NCBI GenBank assembly: GCA_963757815.1
Contig: CAVWSN010000010.1
Location: 1-64,000 of the forward strand
Length of the DNA stretch: 64,000 nt
Reading direction: 5' to 3'
Source of the DNA: JACVRW01 sp963757815
GTDB lineage: Bacteria > Actinomycetota > Thermoleophilia > Solirubrobacterales > Thermoleophilaceae
Shown here: piece after piece, positions 25,784 through 34,925 of the stretch
How positions within the stretch are numbered: position 1 is the stretch's first letter
How the letters are laid out: each line of letters starts with the position of its first letter
Notes under the pieces: model-generated
The model's input: only the letters and a program-made list of their open reading frames with translations
Told to the model about the DNA's origin: nothing
The model's database searches: none
Made by a program: the position numbers and the translations under genes

Positions 25784-26461
25784 TCAGACGACGTTGACGA
25801 TACCTGCCTCCACCTCCGCGTGGCAGTTGGCACACAGAAGAACGCATTTTGCCGCCTCCGCCTGAACGGCCTCGAGCGAGCGAGTCAGCCCCCGCTCCGC
25901 GAGCCCGAACTCCTTCATCCGGCCGTCCCGATGGTGAAACTGAAGCGCGCCGATGCACCGGTCATAGCCGCAGATGCTGCAACGCCCACCGACCGCCGTG
26001 ACGAGGAGATGCTTCAGTTTCCGCCGCCTGCGGGCAACGGCCTCGGAGCGGCACTTGAGACACCGGTAGATGCCCCGAGCCTCGAGCCAGAACTCTGTCA
26101 TTCCGTGCCTGAAGCACTCCATGACCTTCCGGTCCGGATCGACACCGCGGACTCCCTGCGAATCACCCCGCCGGGCGCGGACCGTCCGCAGGCCGTGCTT
26201 CCGCAGCCAATGCCGCACCGTCGACTGGCTCAGACTGAGCCGCTCGGAGATCTGCCGTGTGGTCAAGCCGTCGTCGACCAGCGAGGTGAGCGTCTCGCGG
26301 TCAATCCCGCCTCTTGGGGCGTGCCGGTCGCGGTGCACAGCTGAAAGGCCGTGTTGCTTGACCCAGTAACCGACCGTCGTGGGATGCCGGCCGGTTAGCT
26401 CACCGATCGCTTCAAGCGACAGCCCCTGCCTCAGATATGCCTCGAGCAGTTCCGCCTCCAC
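25784..26461 (-). CDS. HTH-HNH protein (DNA-binding endonuclease-like)
   Basis: This 225-residue protein has two helix-turn-helix units in tandem (LSLEAIGELTGRHPTTVGYWVKQH at about 12-35 and LTTRQISERLSLSQSTVRHWLRKH at about 60-83). A short zinc-finger-like pair CLKC and an HNH nuclease domain follow: CSICG, the HH of LQFHHRDG, and LLCANCHAEVE. HNH motifs nick or cut DNA; the HTH array gives sequence specificity. The start is GTG 26461, seven bases after TAGTGT, and this -10 box is enclosed in a perfect palindrome, suggesting autoregulation. Homing-type nuclease or regulator are both possible. Confidence 0.75.
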   Translation of the reverse strand: MEAELLEAYLRQGLSLEAIGELTGRHPTTVGYWVKQHGLSAVHRDRHAPRGGIDRETLTSLVDDGLTTRQISERLSLSQSTVRHWLRKHGLRTVRARRGDSQGVRGVDPDRKVMECFRHGMTEFWLEARGIYRCLKCRSEAVARRRRKLKHLLVTAVGGRCSICGYDRCIGALQFHHRDGRMKEFGLAERGLTRSLEAVQAEAAKCVLLCANCHAEVEAGIVNVV

Positions 26462-26463
26462 GA

Positions 26464-26481
26464 CCCGAACACTAGTTCGGG
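26464..26481 (-). promoter_or_regulatory. Palindromic operator over the -10 box of the HTH-HNH gene
   Basis: CCCGAAC-ACTA-GTTCGGG (26464-26481) is a perfect seven-base inverted repeat. On the minus strand it contains the TAGTGT -10 box (26469-26474), seven bases before the GTG at 26461. A protein bound here would block the promoter. Confidence 0.6.
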
Positions 26482-26505
26482 TGTCGGACGGAACCAGAGC
26501 CGGCG

Positions 26506-27507
26506 TCAGGCCTCGTCCGCAGTCCCTGCCAGGCGGTCTGCTCCGCCGGAGCTCTTCAGCATCGCAAGGGTCTTCGACTCGATCTGGCGCACGCGCTCGC
26601 GGGTCACCCCTACCTCGTGGCCGATGTCCTCGAGAGTCAACGGGCCCTTGTCGCCGAGGCCGTAGCGGAGCTCGATCACCCTGCGCTCGCGCAAGGACAG
26701 CGAGTCGAGCACCTTCTGCAGGTCGTCGTCGCGCATGCGTTTCGAGACGATCTCGAGCGGCCGGTCGGTGGCGGCGTCCTCGATGAAGTCGCCCAGCGAC
26801 GCGTCGCCGTCCTCGCCGCCCACCGGAGCCTCGAGCGAGACGGGTTCCTGCCCGAGCTTCAGGATCTCCTCCACCTTCTTGGCCGGCATCTCCACGAGCT
26901 CGCCGATTTCCTCGGGCGTCGGCTCGCGGTTGTGCTGCTGGAGCAGCATCCGCTTGGCCTTCGCCACGCGGTTCATCCGCTCCACCATGTGCACGGGGAT
27001 GCGAATCGTCCGCGACTGGTCGGCCAGCGCGCGCGTGATCGCCTGCCGGATCCACCAGGTGGCGTAGGTCGAGAACTTGAAGCCGCGGCGCCAGTCGAAC
27101 TTCTCGACGGCGCGGATCAGCCCCAGGTTGCCCTCCTGGATGAGGTCGAGCAGCGTCAGGCCGCGGCCGCTGTAGCGCTTGGCGATCGAGACCACGAGAC
27201 GGAGGTTGGCCTCGATCAGCGCGTTCTTGGCGCTCATGTCGTTCTGCTCGATCCGCTTGGCCAGCCGCACCTCGTCCTCGCGGGTCAGGAGCGAGACGCG
27301 GCCGATCGTGCGGAGGTAGAGCCGCACCGTGTCCTCTACCCCCTGCTCCGGGGGCGCCACGGGTAGGCCGGCCGTGACGACGCCGCCCTCGTCGAAAAGG
27401 TCTGCGGGCGCGGGCTCGTCAGGCTCGGCGTCGCTCGCGGCCGGATCGGTCGCGTTGAGCTCTTCCGGCTCGGAATCGTCCGGCAACGAGAAGGCGCGGT
27501 CGGTCAT
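26506..27507 (-). CDS. rpoD: Primary RNA polymerase sigma factor (sigma-70 group 1)
   Basis: This 333-residue sigma-70 factor begins with an acidic Pro-rich N-terminus of about 55 residues and has regions 1.2-2.4 (VRLYLRTIGRVSLLTREDEV; LIQEGNLGLIRAVEKFDW; STYATWWIRQAITRAL), region 3 (EEIGELVEMPAKKVEEIL) and region 4 with the HTH VGVTRERVRQIESKTL. It is the last gene of a minus-strand recO-ppdK-dgt-dnaG-rpoD series, and the dnaG-rpoD pair supports the primary factor call. Region 1.1 of longer homologues is reduced. ATG 27507 is preceded by AGGCGG. Confidence 0.93.
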   Translation of the reverse strand: MTDRAFSLPDDSEPEELNATDPAASDAEPDEPAPADLFDEGGVVTAGLPVAPPEQGVEDTVRLYLRTIGRVSLLTREDEVRLAKRIEQNDMSAKNALIEANLRLVVSIAKRYSGRGLTLLDLIQEGNLGLIRAVEKFDWRRGFKFSTYATWWIRQAITRALADQSRTIRIPVHMVERMNRVAKAKRMLLQQHNREPTPEEIGELVEMPAKKVEEILKLGQEPVSLEAPVGGEDGDASLGDFIEDAATDRPLEIVSKRMRDDDLQKVLDSLSLRERRVIELRYGLGDKGPLTLEDIGHEVGVTRERVRQIESKTLAMLKSSGGADRLAGTADEA

Positions 27508-27580
27508 GAGCACCGCCTGACCGGCGGGCTGAGCATCTGCGAGCCCAGGACGCCGCCGCGGCGCTGCAAGGCTACTCGCT

Positions 27581-29317
27581 TCATGCCGTCTGCCCCATGA
27601 CCTGATCGAGGTCCCGCCTCACCTGCTGGCGGGCGCCGGCGAGCTCCATTCGGCGCGTGTCGTCGTCCGCGCGCCGCAGCTCGCGTTCGATCCTCCGCTG
27701 CTCGAGATGGAGAAAATCGATGCGCAGGGCCGGCTCGGTGGCCTCGCTCTGCTCCTGCGCGGCCATCACCACGCCGTTCACCACTGCCGCCGTTGCCGGG
27801 TCGTCCTCGGAGAGGCCGACGAGCGGATCGTCGAACGACGAGAGCAGGTGGGCACGCGCGGTGCGCAGCGCAGGAGTGGAGAGATGCTCGTCGGACAGGC
27901 GCTCCAGGTATTCGCGCCCGAGCGCCCCGCTCGCCAGGCACCGCGACAGGTAGGCGCGCTCCGCTGCGAGCGCGGCCTCCCCCGATGCGAGCAGCGAGCG
28001 TACTTCCTCGCCGCGCGGGGCCACGCGCGCTGCCGCCGCCGACACGTAATCCGCGGGCACGTCCAAGCGGTCCGCGACTTCGCGGACGAGGGCGTCCCTG
28101 GTTGCTGTTCGTTCTGGCACGGCCGATATCAATTTCCGAGCCTCCCCCAATGCTTGGTCCCTGCCTGAAGGCGTCTCTAGGTCTGCATCGGCAAGTACCC
28201 GGCGAACCTGAAATTCGATCATGCCAACCGCACGCTCCATCCTCCCCACGAACTCTTCGGGACCGGCCGAATTCACGAGCTCTGCGGGGTCCATCCCTTC
28301 GGGCAGTTCCACGACCCGCAGCTCGAGCCCTCGCTCCTCCGCGAGTCTGGATGCACGCAGCATGGCCTCCTGACCGGACCGATCCGCGTCCAGGGCAAGA
28401 ATCAGCCGTGAAGCTGCCCTGCCGACCTCGGCGAGCTGCTCTTGGGTGAGGGCCGTCCCCATGATGGCGACGGCCTCGCGAATTCCGGCCTGGTGGAGCG
28501 CGAGCACGTCGGTGTAACCCTCGACGAGCACGATCCGACCGGTCTTTGCCGCCTCCCTCCGCGCGATATCGAGGCCGAACAGCTGGCGGCCCTTGTGGTA
28601 CAGCTCGTTCTCGCTGGTGTTCAGGTACTTCGGCCCGCGTCCCTCCCCCATCTGGCGCGCTCCGAAGCCGAGGACGCGGCCGCGCCCGTCCGCCAGCGGG
28701 AACATGATTCGCCCGCGAAAGCGGTCGAACACGCCGCCGCCCCGCCCTCGCTGGGCAAGCCCGGCCGCCATCAGCTCCTCCTCGCTGAAGCCGCTCTGGC
28801 GCGCTCCCAGCAGCATCCGGTCCCATGCGCTCGGCGAGTAGCCGACCCTGAACTCGCGCAGGATCTCCTCGGAGAGGCCGCGGCCGGTCAGGTAGTCCCG
28901 CGCCCGGGCGGCCTCGCCGGAGTCCCACAGGTAGATCTCGTAGAAGCGCGCGGCCCGGTCGAGCAGCGCGAGCAGCCGCTCCCTGCGCCGGCGCCGCGCC
29001 TCGGCCTGGGGGTCCTCGTTCTCGAGCTCGAGCTGAACTGCATAGCGCTCGGCCAGGAACTCGACGGCTTCGCGGAAGTCGAGCCCCTCGGTCTGCTCGA
29101 CGAATCCGATCGCATCGCCCTTGGCGTGGCAGCCGAAGCAGTAGAAGAGCTTGTCCTCGACGTTGACCGAGAACGAGGGCGTGCGCTCGTCGTGGAACGG
29201 GCACAGCCCCGTGAGGCGCGAGCCCACCCGCCGCAGGTCGGTCTTCGACCCCACGAGCTCGGCCATGTCGACCGCGTCGCGAAGGCGCTCGATCGACTCG
29301 CGCGTGTAGAGCGACAT
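27581..29317 (-). CDS. dnaG: DNA primase
   Basis: This 578-residue primase synthesises RNA primers for replication. The N-terminal zinc-binding domain has CPFHDERTPSF and FYCFGCHAKGD (Cys39, His42, Cys60, Cys63). The catalytic TOPRIM core follows with LVEGYTDVLALHQAG and LILALDADRSGQEA, and a helical C-terminal domain binds DnaB helicase. The ATG at 29317 shares bases with the dgt stop (TGATG), so translation is coupled. Confidence 0.95.
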   Translation of the reverse strand: MSLYTRESIERLRDAVDMAELVGSKTDLRRVGSRLTGLCPFHDERTPSFSVNVEDKLFYCFGCHAKGDAIGFVEQTEGLDFREAVEFLAERYAVQLELENEDPQAEARRRRRERLLALLDRAARFYEIYLWDSGEAARARDYLTGRGLSEEILREFRVGYSPSAWDRMLLGARQSGFSEEELMAAGLAQRGRGGGVFDRFRGRIMFPLADGRGRVLGFGARQMGEGRGPKYLNTSENELYHKGRQLFGLDIARREAAKTGRIVLVEGYTDVLALHQAGIREAVAIMGTALTQEQLAEVGRAASRLILALDADRSGQEAMLRASRLAEERGLELRVVELPEGMDPAELVNSAGPEEFVGRMERAVGMIEFQVRRVLADADLETPSGRDQALGEARKLISAVPERTATRDALVREVADRLDVPADYVSAAAARVAPRGEEVRSLLASGEAALAAERAYLSRCLASGALGREYLERLSDEHLSTPALRTARAHLLSSFDDPLVGLSEDDPATAAVVNGVVMAAQEQSEATEPALRIDFLHLEQRRIERELRRADDDTRRMELAGARQQVRRDLDQVMGQTA

Positions 29318-30312
29318 CAGAAGCCCTGCGGCAGCGAGAGGTCGGCGAATGCGCGGATGGCGAAGCGATCGGTCATCCCGGCAAGCCAGTCGATAACCCG
29401 CTCCTGATCTGACGCGCCCTCGACGACCGCCGGGGGCGGCTCCTCGGCGTAGTGATCGAAGAGCGTCCTGAGCATCCGCTCGATCCGCGGCCGCTCGCGC
29501 TGCGAGTCCGGCCCGAGGTAGACGCGCTCGAACATGAACGAGCGCAGGCGCAGCATCGCGCCGCCCACCTCCTCCCCTTGGACGATGTCGCCCGCGGCCT
29601 CGGAGCGGTCCAGCAGGTCGACCACCAGGGTCTCGATGCGCTCGGAGCCCGTCGAGCCAAGCAGCTCGATCTCCTCGCGCGGCAGGTCCTCGAAGTTGAG
29701 GATCCCCGCCCGCAGCGCGTCGTCGATGTCGTGGTTGATGTAGGCGATGCGGTCGACGACCTTGACGATCCGCCCCTCGAGCGTCGCCGGCGCGTCGGGG
29801 CCGGTGTGATGCCTGATCCCATCGCGGACGGGCTCGGTCAGGTTGAGCGCCTCGATCCGTTCCACCACACGGAGTGAATGCTCGTTGTGGCGGAACCCGC
29901 TCCCCCAGCGCTCCCGCACGCAGGCGTCGAGCACCTCCTCGCCGATGTGCCCGAAGGGCGGGTGGCCGAGGTCGTGCCCAAGCGAGATCGCCTCCGTCAG
30001 GTCCTCGTTCAGGGAGAGCGCACGAGCGACGTTGCGCGCTATCCCGCTCGCCTCGAGCGTATGGGTCAGGCGCGTGCGGTAGTGGTCTCCCTCGGGCGCG
30101 ATGAAGACCTGGGTCTTGCGCTTGAGGCGCCGGAAGGCCTTGGAGTGGACGATCCGGTCGCGGTCGCGCTGGAACGGCGTGCGGTGATCCGAATCGGGCT
30201 CCGCGACCGCCCGCCGCGCCGGGTAGGAGCGGGCGGCGAGCGGGGACAGCGACTCGCGCTCGAGCCGCTCCACCCGCTCCGCGAAGGAGGTCCGAGCGAG
30301 CTGCGAAGGCAT
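29317..30312 (-). CDS. dgt: Deoxyguanosinetriphosphate triphosphohydrolase-like protein
   Basis: This 331-residue HD-domain protein hydrolyses dNTPs to deoxynucleosides and triphosphate. Metal-binding motifs are DHYRTRLTHTLEASGIARNVA, LGHDLGHPPFGHIGEE (the HD pair) and the second-shell GIRHHTG and VVDRIAYINHDIDDA. The N-terminus (DHRTPFQRDRDRIVHSKAFRRLKRKTQVF) is characteristic. It starts at ATG 30312, 131 bases after ppdK, and is fused translationally to dnaG at its 3' end. Pairing dgt with dnaG links dNTP control to replication. Confidence 0.93.
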   Translation of the reverse strand: MPSQLARTSFAERVERLERESLSPLAARSYPARRAVAEPDSDHRTPFQRDRDRIVHSKAFRRLKRKTQVFIAPEGDHYRTRLTHTLEASGIARNVARALSLNEDLTEAISLGHDLGHPPFGHIGEEVLDACVRERWGSGFRHNEHSLRVVERIEALNLTEPVRDGIRHHTGPDAPATLEGRIVKVVDRIAYINHDIDDALRAGILNFEDLPREEIELLGSTGSERIETLVVDLLDRSEAAGDIVQGEEVGGAMLRLRSFMFERVYLGPDSQRERPRIERMLRTLFDHYAEEPPPAVVEGASDQERVIDWLAGMTDRFAIRAFADLSLPQGF

Positions 30313-30443
30313 GCCCGCCCGATTCTGTCAGGCGCCTCACCGTCCGGGCACGGGCAGCGCGCCGGCGCCGTAGTCCACGAGCACCGCCCGCTTGCCCTGC
30401 TGGCGCCACGACACCGTGAGCCGGATCCGCCGGAGGGCGACGA

Positions 30444-33065
30444 TCAGGGGTTCGAGGACGCCTTGATGGCGCTCTGGGCGGCGGCGACGCGCGCGATCGG
30501 CACGCGGTAGGGCGAGCAGCTCACGTAGTCGAGGCCGGCCAGCTGGAAGAGGGCGATCGAGTCGGGGTCGCCTCCGTGCTCACCGCAGATGCCGAGCTTC
30601 AGGTCGGGCTTTGCCTCGCGGCCCACCCAGGCGGCGAGTCGCACGAGCCAGCCGACTCCGGGGGCGTCGATCGTCTCGAACGGGCTGCGCTCGACGATCT
30701 TCTCCTCGATGTAGCGCGCGAGCATCGCACCGCCCACGTCGTCGCGCGAGAAGCCGAGCGCCGTCTGGGTCAAGTCGTTGGTGCCGAACGAGAAGAAGTC
30801 CGCGCGCTTGGCGATCCGGTCGGCGATGAAGCAGGCGCGCGGGAGCTCGATCATCGTGCCGACCAGGAGCTGCAGCTCACCCGCGTCCTCCTCCCCGATC
30901 ACCCTGTCGACCAGCTCGCGCATCAGGTCGAGCTCCTGCTCGTACGCGATCAGCGGGATCATCACCTCGAGCTGCGGCTGCTCGTCGAGCGCCAGTGCGG
31001 CCTGCACGATCGCGCGCACCTGCATCTCGTAGATCTCGGGATGGAGAATCGCCAGCCGTACCCCGCGCGTGCCGAGCATCGGGTTGGTCTCCGCGAGCTC
31101 GTGCACGCGGTCGAGGGTGGTCTGGAGCTCGTCGAGCTCGTCGCTCTCCTCGATCCGCGCGCGCTCCACCTCCTGCGCGAGCTCCTCGGCATTCGGGATG
31201 AACTCGTGCAGCGGCGGGTCGAGCAGCCGGATCGTGACGGGGAGGCCGCTCATCGCCTCGAACAGCGCCTCGAAGTGGTCGCGGTGGAGCTTGAGCAGCC
31301 GGTCAAGGGCCTTCTGCCGCTCCTCGTCGCTCTCGGCCATGATCATCGCCTGCATCGTGGCCTGGTGCTCGGTGCCGAGGAAAATGTGCTCCGAGCGGCA
31401 CAGCCCGATCCCCTCCGCGCCGAATTCGCGCGCCTTGGCCCCGTCCTCGGCGGTGTCGGCGTTGGCGCGCACGCCCAGGCTCCGAAGCTCGTCCGCCCAG
31501 CGCAGCACGGTCTTGAACTCGCCGCTCACTTCGGGCTCCTCGAGCGGCACGTCGTCGGCCGTGACGACGCCGGTGCTGCCGTCGATCGCGATCCGGTCGC
31601 CCTCCGAGAGCTCGGTGTCCCCTACGCGGAGCGTCTTCGCCTGAAGGTCGATCTCGAGCTCGCCCGCGCCCGCCACGCAGGGCTTTCCCATCCCGCGCGC
31701 GACGAGCGCCGCGTGGCTCGCCTTGCCGCCCTTGCTCGTGAGGATCCCCTTCGCGGCCTGGAAGCCGTGAACGTCGTCGGCTTCGGTGAACGGCCGCACG
31801 AGGATCACGTCGCGGCCATCGTCGGCCGCGGCGACGGCGTCGTCGGCAGTGAACACGATCTCGCCGGCCGCCGCCCCAGGGGAGGCGGCCGCGCCCTTCG
31901 TGAGGGTCGTGAACTCCGCATCGGGGGCGAACCCCGGGTGCAGCAGGGCGTCAAGGCGCGCCGCGTCGATCGTCATCATCGCCTCGGCCTTGTCGAGGAG
32001 CCCCTCCTCGACCGCGTCCACCGCGAAACGCACGGCCGCCTGCGCGGGCCGCTTCGCGTTGCGCGTCTGGAGCATGTAGAGGGTCCCCTCCTCCACGGTG
32101 AACTCGGTGTCCTGCATGTCCCGGTAGTGGCGCTCGAGCGTGCGGAGGATCTCCATCAGCTCGTCATGCGCCTCGGGCATCAGCTTCTTCATCTCGGAGA
32201 TGTCGCGCGGGGTCCGCACGCCCGAGACCACGTCCTCGCCCTGGGCGTTGACCAGGAAATCGCCTGAAGGCTCGGGCGCCCCGGTGATCTCGTCCCGCGA
32301 GAAGGCGACCCCCGAGCACGACCTGTCGCCGCGGTTGCCGAACACCATCTGCTGGACGTTGACCGCCGTCCCCCACGTGTCCGGAATGCGGTTGATGCGC
32401 CGGTACTCGACCGCCCGGTGGCCCATCCAGGAGTCGAAGACCGCGCTGATCGCCTCGAGGAGCTGGTCGCGCGGGTCCTGCGGGAACTCGTCGTCGTAGG
32501 CCTCCTTGAACTCCTCGGTCAGCGCCTTCAGGTCGTCCACCGAGAGCTCCGTGTCCTCCTTCACGCCGGCCTCGCGCTTGCGCTTCTCGATCAGGTCCTC
32601 GAAACGCTCGCCGGGAATCCCGCGGCACACGTTCCCGAACATCTGCACGAAGCGCCGGTAGGAGTCCCACGCGAAGCGGTCGCCGCCAAGGCCCTCCACC
32701 GACTCGTCGTTGAGGCCGAGGTTGAGCACGGTGTCGAGCATCCCCGGCATCGACTCGCGGGCGCCCGAGCGCACCGACACGAGCAGCGGGTCGTCCGCGT
32801 CGCCGAGCCGCTTGCCGGTGTGCTCCTCGAGCCGCTCGAGCGCGGCGTCCGCCTGCTCCTCGAGGCCCTCCGGCAGCTCGCCGCCCGCCTCCATGTAGGC
32901 GACGCACGCCTCGGTCGTGATCGTGAACCCGGCGGGCACGCGCTCGGCGCCGAGCACGCGCGTCATCTCCGCGACGTTGGCGCCCTTCCCGCCCAGCAGC
33001 TCGCGCATGTCCTTCGAGCCCTCGGCGAAGTCGTAGACCAGCTGCGTACCCGCGGCGACTTTCAC
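30444..33065 (-). CDS. ppdK: Pyruvate, phosphate dikinase
   Basis: This 873-residue enzyme interconverts pyruvate, ATP and phosphate with PEP, AMP and diphosphate. The ATP-grasp N-domain (LLGGKGANVAEMTRVLG, VSVRSGARESMPGMLDTVLNLG) is followed by the swivelling domain with the phospho-His in GGKASHAALVARGMG (usually GGMTSHAA) and the PEP/pyruvate barrel (GLCRSEHIFLG, SFGTNDLTQ, GICGEHGGDP). The GTG start at 33065 lies 18 bases after recO. Its position in a replication operon is the unusual point; a PPDK regulatory protein is more typical there in Firmicutes. Confidence 0.95.
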   Translation of the reverse strand: MKVAAGTQLVYDFAEGSKDMRELLGGKGANVAEMTRVLGAERVPAGFTITTEACVAYMEAGGELPEGLEEQADAALERLEEHTGKRLGDADDPLLVSVRSGARESMPGMLDTVLNLGLNDESVEGLGGDRFAWDSYRRFVQMFGNVCRGIPGERFEDLIEKRKREAGVKEDTELSVDDLKALTEEFKEAYDDEFPQDPRDQLLEAISAVFDSWMGHRAVEYRRINRIPDTWGTAVNVQQMVFGNRGDRSCSGVAFSRDEITGAPEPSGDFLVNAQGEDVVSGVRTPRDISEMKKLMPEAHDELMEILRTLERHYRDMQDTEFTVEEGTLYMLQTRNAKRPAQAAVRFAVDAVEEGLLDKAEAMMTIDAARLDALLHPGFAPDAEFTTLTKGAAASPGAAAGEIVFTADDAVAAADDGRDVILVRPFTEADDVHGFQAAKGILTSKGGKASHAALVARGMGKPCVAGAGELEIDLQAKTLRVGDTELSEGDRIAIDGSTGVVTADDVPLEEPEVSGEFKTVLRWADELRSLGVRANADTAEDGAKAREFGAEGIGLCRSEHIFLGTEHQATMQAMIMAESDEERQKALDRLLKLHRDHFEALFEAMSGLPVTIRLLDPPLHEFIPNAEELAQEVERARIEESDELDELQTTLDRVHELAETNPMLGTRGVRLAILHPEIYEMQVRAIVQAALALDEQPQLEVMIPLIAYEQELDLMRELVDRVIGEEDAGELQLLVGTMIELPRACFIADRIAKRADFFSFGTNDLTQTALGFSRDDVGGAMLARYIEEKIVERSPFETIDAPGVGWLVRLAAWVGREAKPDLKLGICGEHGGDPDSIALFQLAGLDYVSCSPYRVPIARVAAAQSAIKASSNP

Positions 33066-33083
33066 AGGAGGGACCTTATGCCC

Positions 33084-33800
33084 CTAGGCGACGCGCCTCA
33101 ATCGCACGTGCGCGTGGTGCTCGAGCGTCTCCGCCACCGCCCGGTCGGCCTGCGCGAGCGCTCGCTCGGGGGCGGCGGGCGTCTCCGACAGCGGTCGCGC
33201 CAGCGCCTCGACGAGGAAGCGGTGAGCATCCTCGTCCAGCGGGAACGAGCCCGCCTCGCAGCCCGCGCAGACCACCCCGCCGGCGCTCGGCGAGAAGCCG
33301 CCGAGATTCTCGGCCTCCCCGCACGAGGCGCACGATGCGAGCTCGGGCGCGAAGCCCGCGGCCAGCAGCAGCTTGAGCCGGAAGGCGAGCGCCTGCGACC
33401 GGCATGCGCGCGCCGGATCGGCGTCCAGGAGCGCGAGCTCGTTGCAGAGCAGGTTGTAGGCGGGCGGGTTGGGCTCGCTCGAGTCGAGCAGCCGCAGCAC
33501 CGCCTCGCACGCCTGCGAGGCGCGCTCGAGCGACTCCCGTCGCTCGCGGAGCGCCGGGTGGGCGTGCACCGTGTCCGCCTGGCTGATCGTGCAGAGCTCG
33601 CCACGGCCCCTGTGCAGGACGAGCTCCACCCTGCTGAGCGGCTCGAGGCGCCCGCCGAGCCGCGACTTCACGCGCCGCACCCCCTTGGCCACGGCGCCGA
33701 CCCGCCCGTGGCCGGCCGTGTAGAGATGCAGCACCCGGTCGGCCTCGCCGTAGCGGATCGAGCGCAGAACCACCGCTTCGGTCTTGAACGAACCGGGCAC
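33084..33800 (-). CDS. recO: DNA repair protein RecO
   Basis: This 238-residue RecO has the OB-fold N-terminal domain (FKTEAVVLRSIRYGEADRVLHLYT), a helical middle and a C-terminal zinc module with CASCGE and VCAGCEAG. RecO anneals strands and loads RecA with RecR in gap repair. GTG 33800 starts the minus-strand operon, only 19 bases from the divergent glutaredoxin start, so the two promoters must overlap. Confidence 0.92.
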   Translation of the reverse strand: MPGSFKTEAVVLRSIRYGEADRVLHLYTAGHGRVGAVAKGVRRVKSRLGGRLEPLSRVELVLHRGRGELCTISQADTVHAHPALRERRESLERASQACEAVLRLLDSSEPNPPAYNLLCNELALLDADPARACRSQALAFRLKLLLAAGFAPELASCASCGEAENLGGFSPSAGGVVCAGCEAGSFPLDEDAHRFLVEALARPLSETPAAPERALAQADRAVAETLEHHAHVRLRRVA

Positions 33801-33804
33801 TTCA

Positions 33805-33819
33805 TAGACTCTGAACGCG
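33805..33819 (+). promoter_or_regulatory. -10 box (TAGACT) before the glutaredoxin gene
   Basis: TAGACT (33805-33810) lies nine bases before ATG 33820 in the 19-base gap shared with the divergent recO start. Confidence 0.4.
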
Positions 33820-34083
33820 ATGCCGGACGAGAACGGGGTTGTGCTCTACACGACCGAGCCTTGCGGTTTCTGCCGCCAGGCCAAGGCGCTGCTGCAGGCA
33901 CGCGGCGTGGTCTACAGCGAGATCAACCTCGCCAAGGATCCCGACGGCCGGGCCGAGCTCGTCGCCCTGACGGGCCAGATGACCTTCCCCCAGATCGTGG
34001 TGGGCAAGCGCGCCATCGGAGGGTTCCGAGAGCTGCTCGAGGCGGACCGCTCCGGCGGGCTGGACGAGCTGCTGGCGGCCTGA
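33820..34083 (+). CDS. Glutaredoxin-like protein
   Basis: This 87-residue thioredoxin-fold protein has redox motif CGFC in YTTEPCGFCRQAKALL (usual glutaredoxin CPYC) and the cis-Pro loop TFPQIVVGKRAIGG. It probably reduces disulfides with a low-molecular-weight thiol; actinobacterial versions use mycothiol rather than glutathione. It starts 19 bases from the divergent recO gene and is followed within eight bases by an aldo/keto reductase, suggesting cotranscription. Confidence 0.88.
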   Translation: MPDENGVVLYTTEPCGFCRQAKALLQARGVVYSEINLAKDPDGRAELVALTGQMTFPQIVVGKRAIGGFRELLEADRSGGLDELLAA

Positions 34084-34091
34084 TTCCCGCG

Positions 34092-34871
34092 ATGTCGATA
34101 CCCGGGACAACCACCATCGGTGATCACCAGGTCAACCGGATCGGGCTTGGCACCAACCGGCTCACGGACACGCCCGAGAACCGCGACTTCCTCACGCGAG
34201 CCGTCGAGGCCGGCGTGAATTTCATCGACACGGCCCACCTCTACACCGGCGGTGCCAGCGAGCAGGCCATCGGGGCCGCGCTGACGCCATTCCCGGACGA
34301 CCTGGTGGTCGCCAGCAAGGCCGGCTACCACCCGGGCAGCGGCCGGCCGGAGCGACTGCGGGCTGAGGTCGAGGAGAGCTTCGAACGACTTCGGACCGAG
34401 ACCATCACCCTCTACTACCTGCATCGGGTCGACCCCGGGGTGCCACTCGAGGAGTCGCTGAGCGTCCTCAGGGAGTACCACGATGCGGGCCGCATCCGGC
34501 ACGTCGGCGTCTCCGAGGTGAGCGTGGACCAGATCGAGCGCGCACGGACCGTCGTCCCGATCGCGGCGGTGCAGAACGAGTACAACCTCTCCGAACGCAA
34601 GTCCGACGACGTGGTGGACTTCTGCGAAAGGGAGAACATCGCGTTCGTCCCGTTCTTCCCCTTGCGCGGAGCCGCCCCTGCTCCGCTCGGCGAAATCGCG
34701 AGCCGGTACGACGCCACCCCGCAGCAGATCACCCTTGCATGGCTGCTCAAGCGGTCACCCAGCATCATCCCGATCCCGGGAACCCTCTCGCTCGAGCATT
34801 TGAAGCTGAACCTGGCTGCGCTCGATCTCGACCTGTCGGACGAGGACTTCGCAAGGCTGAACGGCGGCTGA
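34092..34871 (+). CDS. Aldo/keto reductase
   Basis: This 259-residue TIM-barrel NADPH oxidoreductase has the catalytic Tyr and Asp in GVNFIDTAHLYTGG, Lys in VASKAGYHPG, His in YYLHRVDP, and the cofactor region NEYNLSERK with IIPIPGTLSLEHLKLNL. It follows the glutaredoxin gene by eight bases. The substrate is unknown. The ATG at 34092 is chosen because upstream in-frame sequence belongs to other genes. Confidence 0.9.
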   Translation: MSIPGTTTIGDHQVNRIGLGTNRLTDTPENRDFLTRAVEAGVNFIDTAHLYTGGASEQAIGAALTPFPDDLVVASKAGYHPGSGRPERLRAEVEESFERLRTETITLYYLHRVDPGVPLEESLSVLREYHDAGRIRHVGVSEVSVDQIERARTVVPIAAVQNEYNLSERKSDDVVDFCERENIAFVPFFPLRGAAPAPLGEIASRYDATPQQITLAWLLKRSPSIIPIPGTLSLEHLKLNLAALDLDLSDEDFARLNGG

Positions 34872-34925
34872 CCGCGGCCGGGATCAGTGCTAAGTCTCCC
34901 TTCGTTCCCCAATCAAGGAGTCCGC

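Noticed and set aside
30313..30443. A minus-strand reading between ppdK and dgt (ending VDYGAGALPVPGR) that looks like the tail of a prepilin-like protein
   Set aside because: Only about 36 codons are open, with no start codon or ribosome-binding site, and the rest of such a gene would lie inside ppdK.
32418..34091. Long plus-strand open frame antisense to ppdK and recO, upstream of the aldo/keto reductase
   Set aside because: It is a high-GC shadow frame that merely joins the reductase frame; the reductase starts at 34092.
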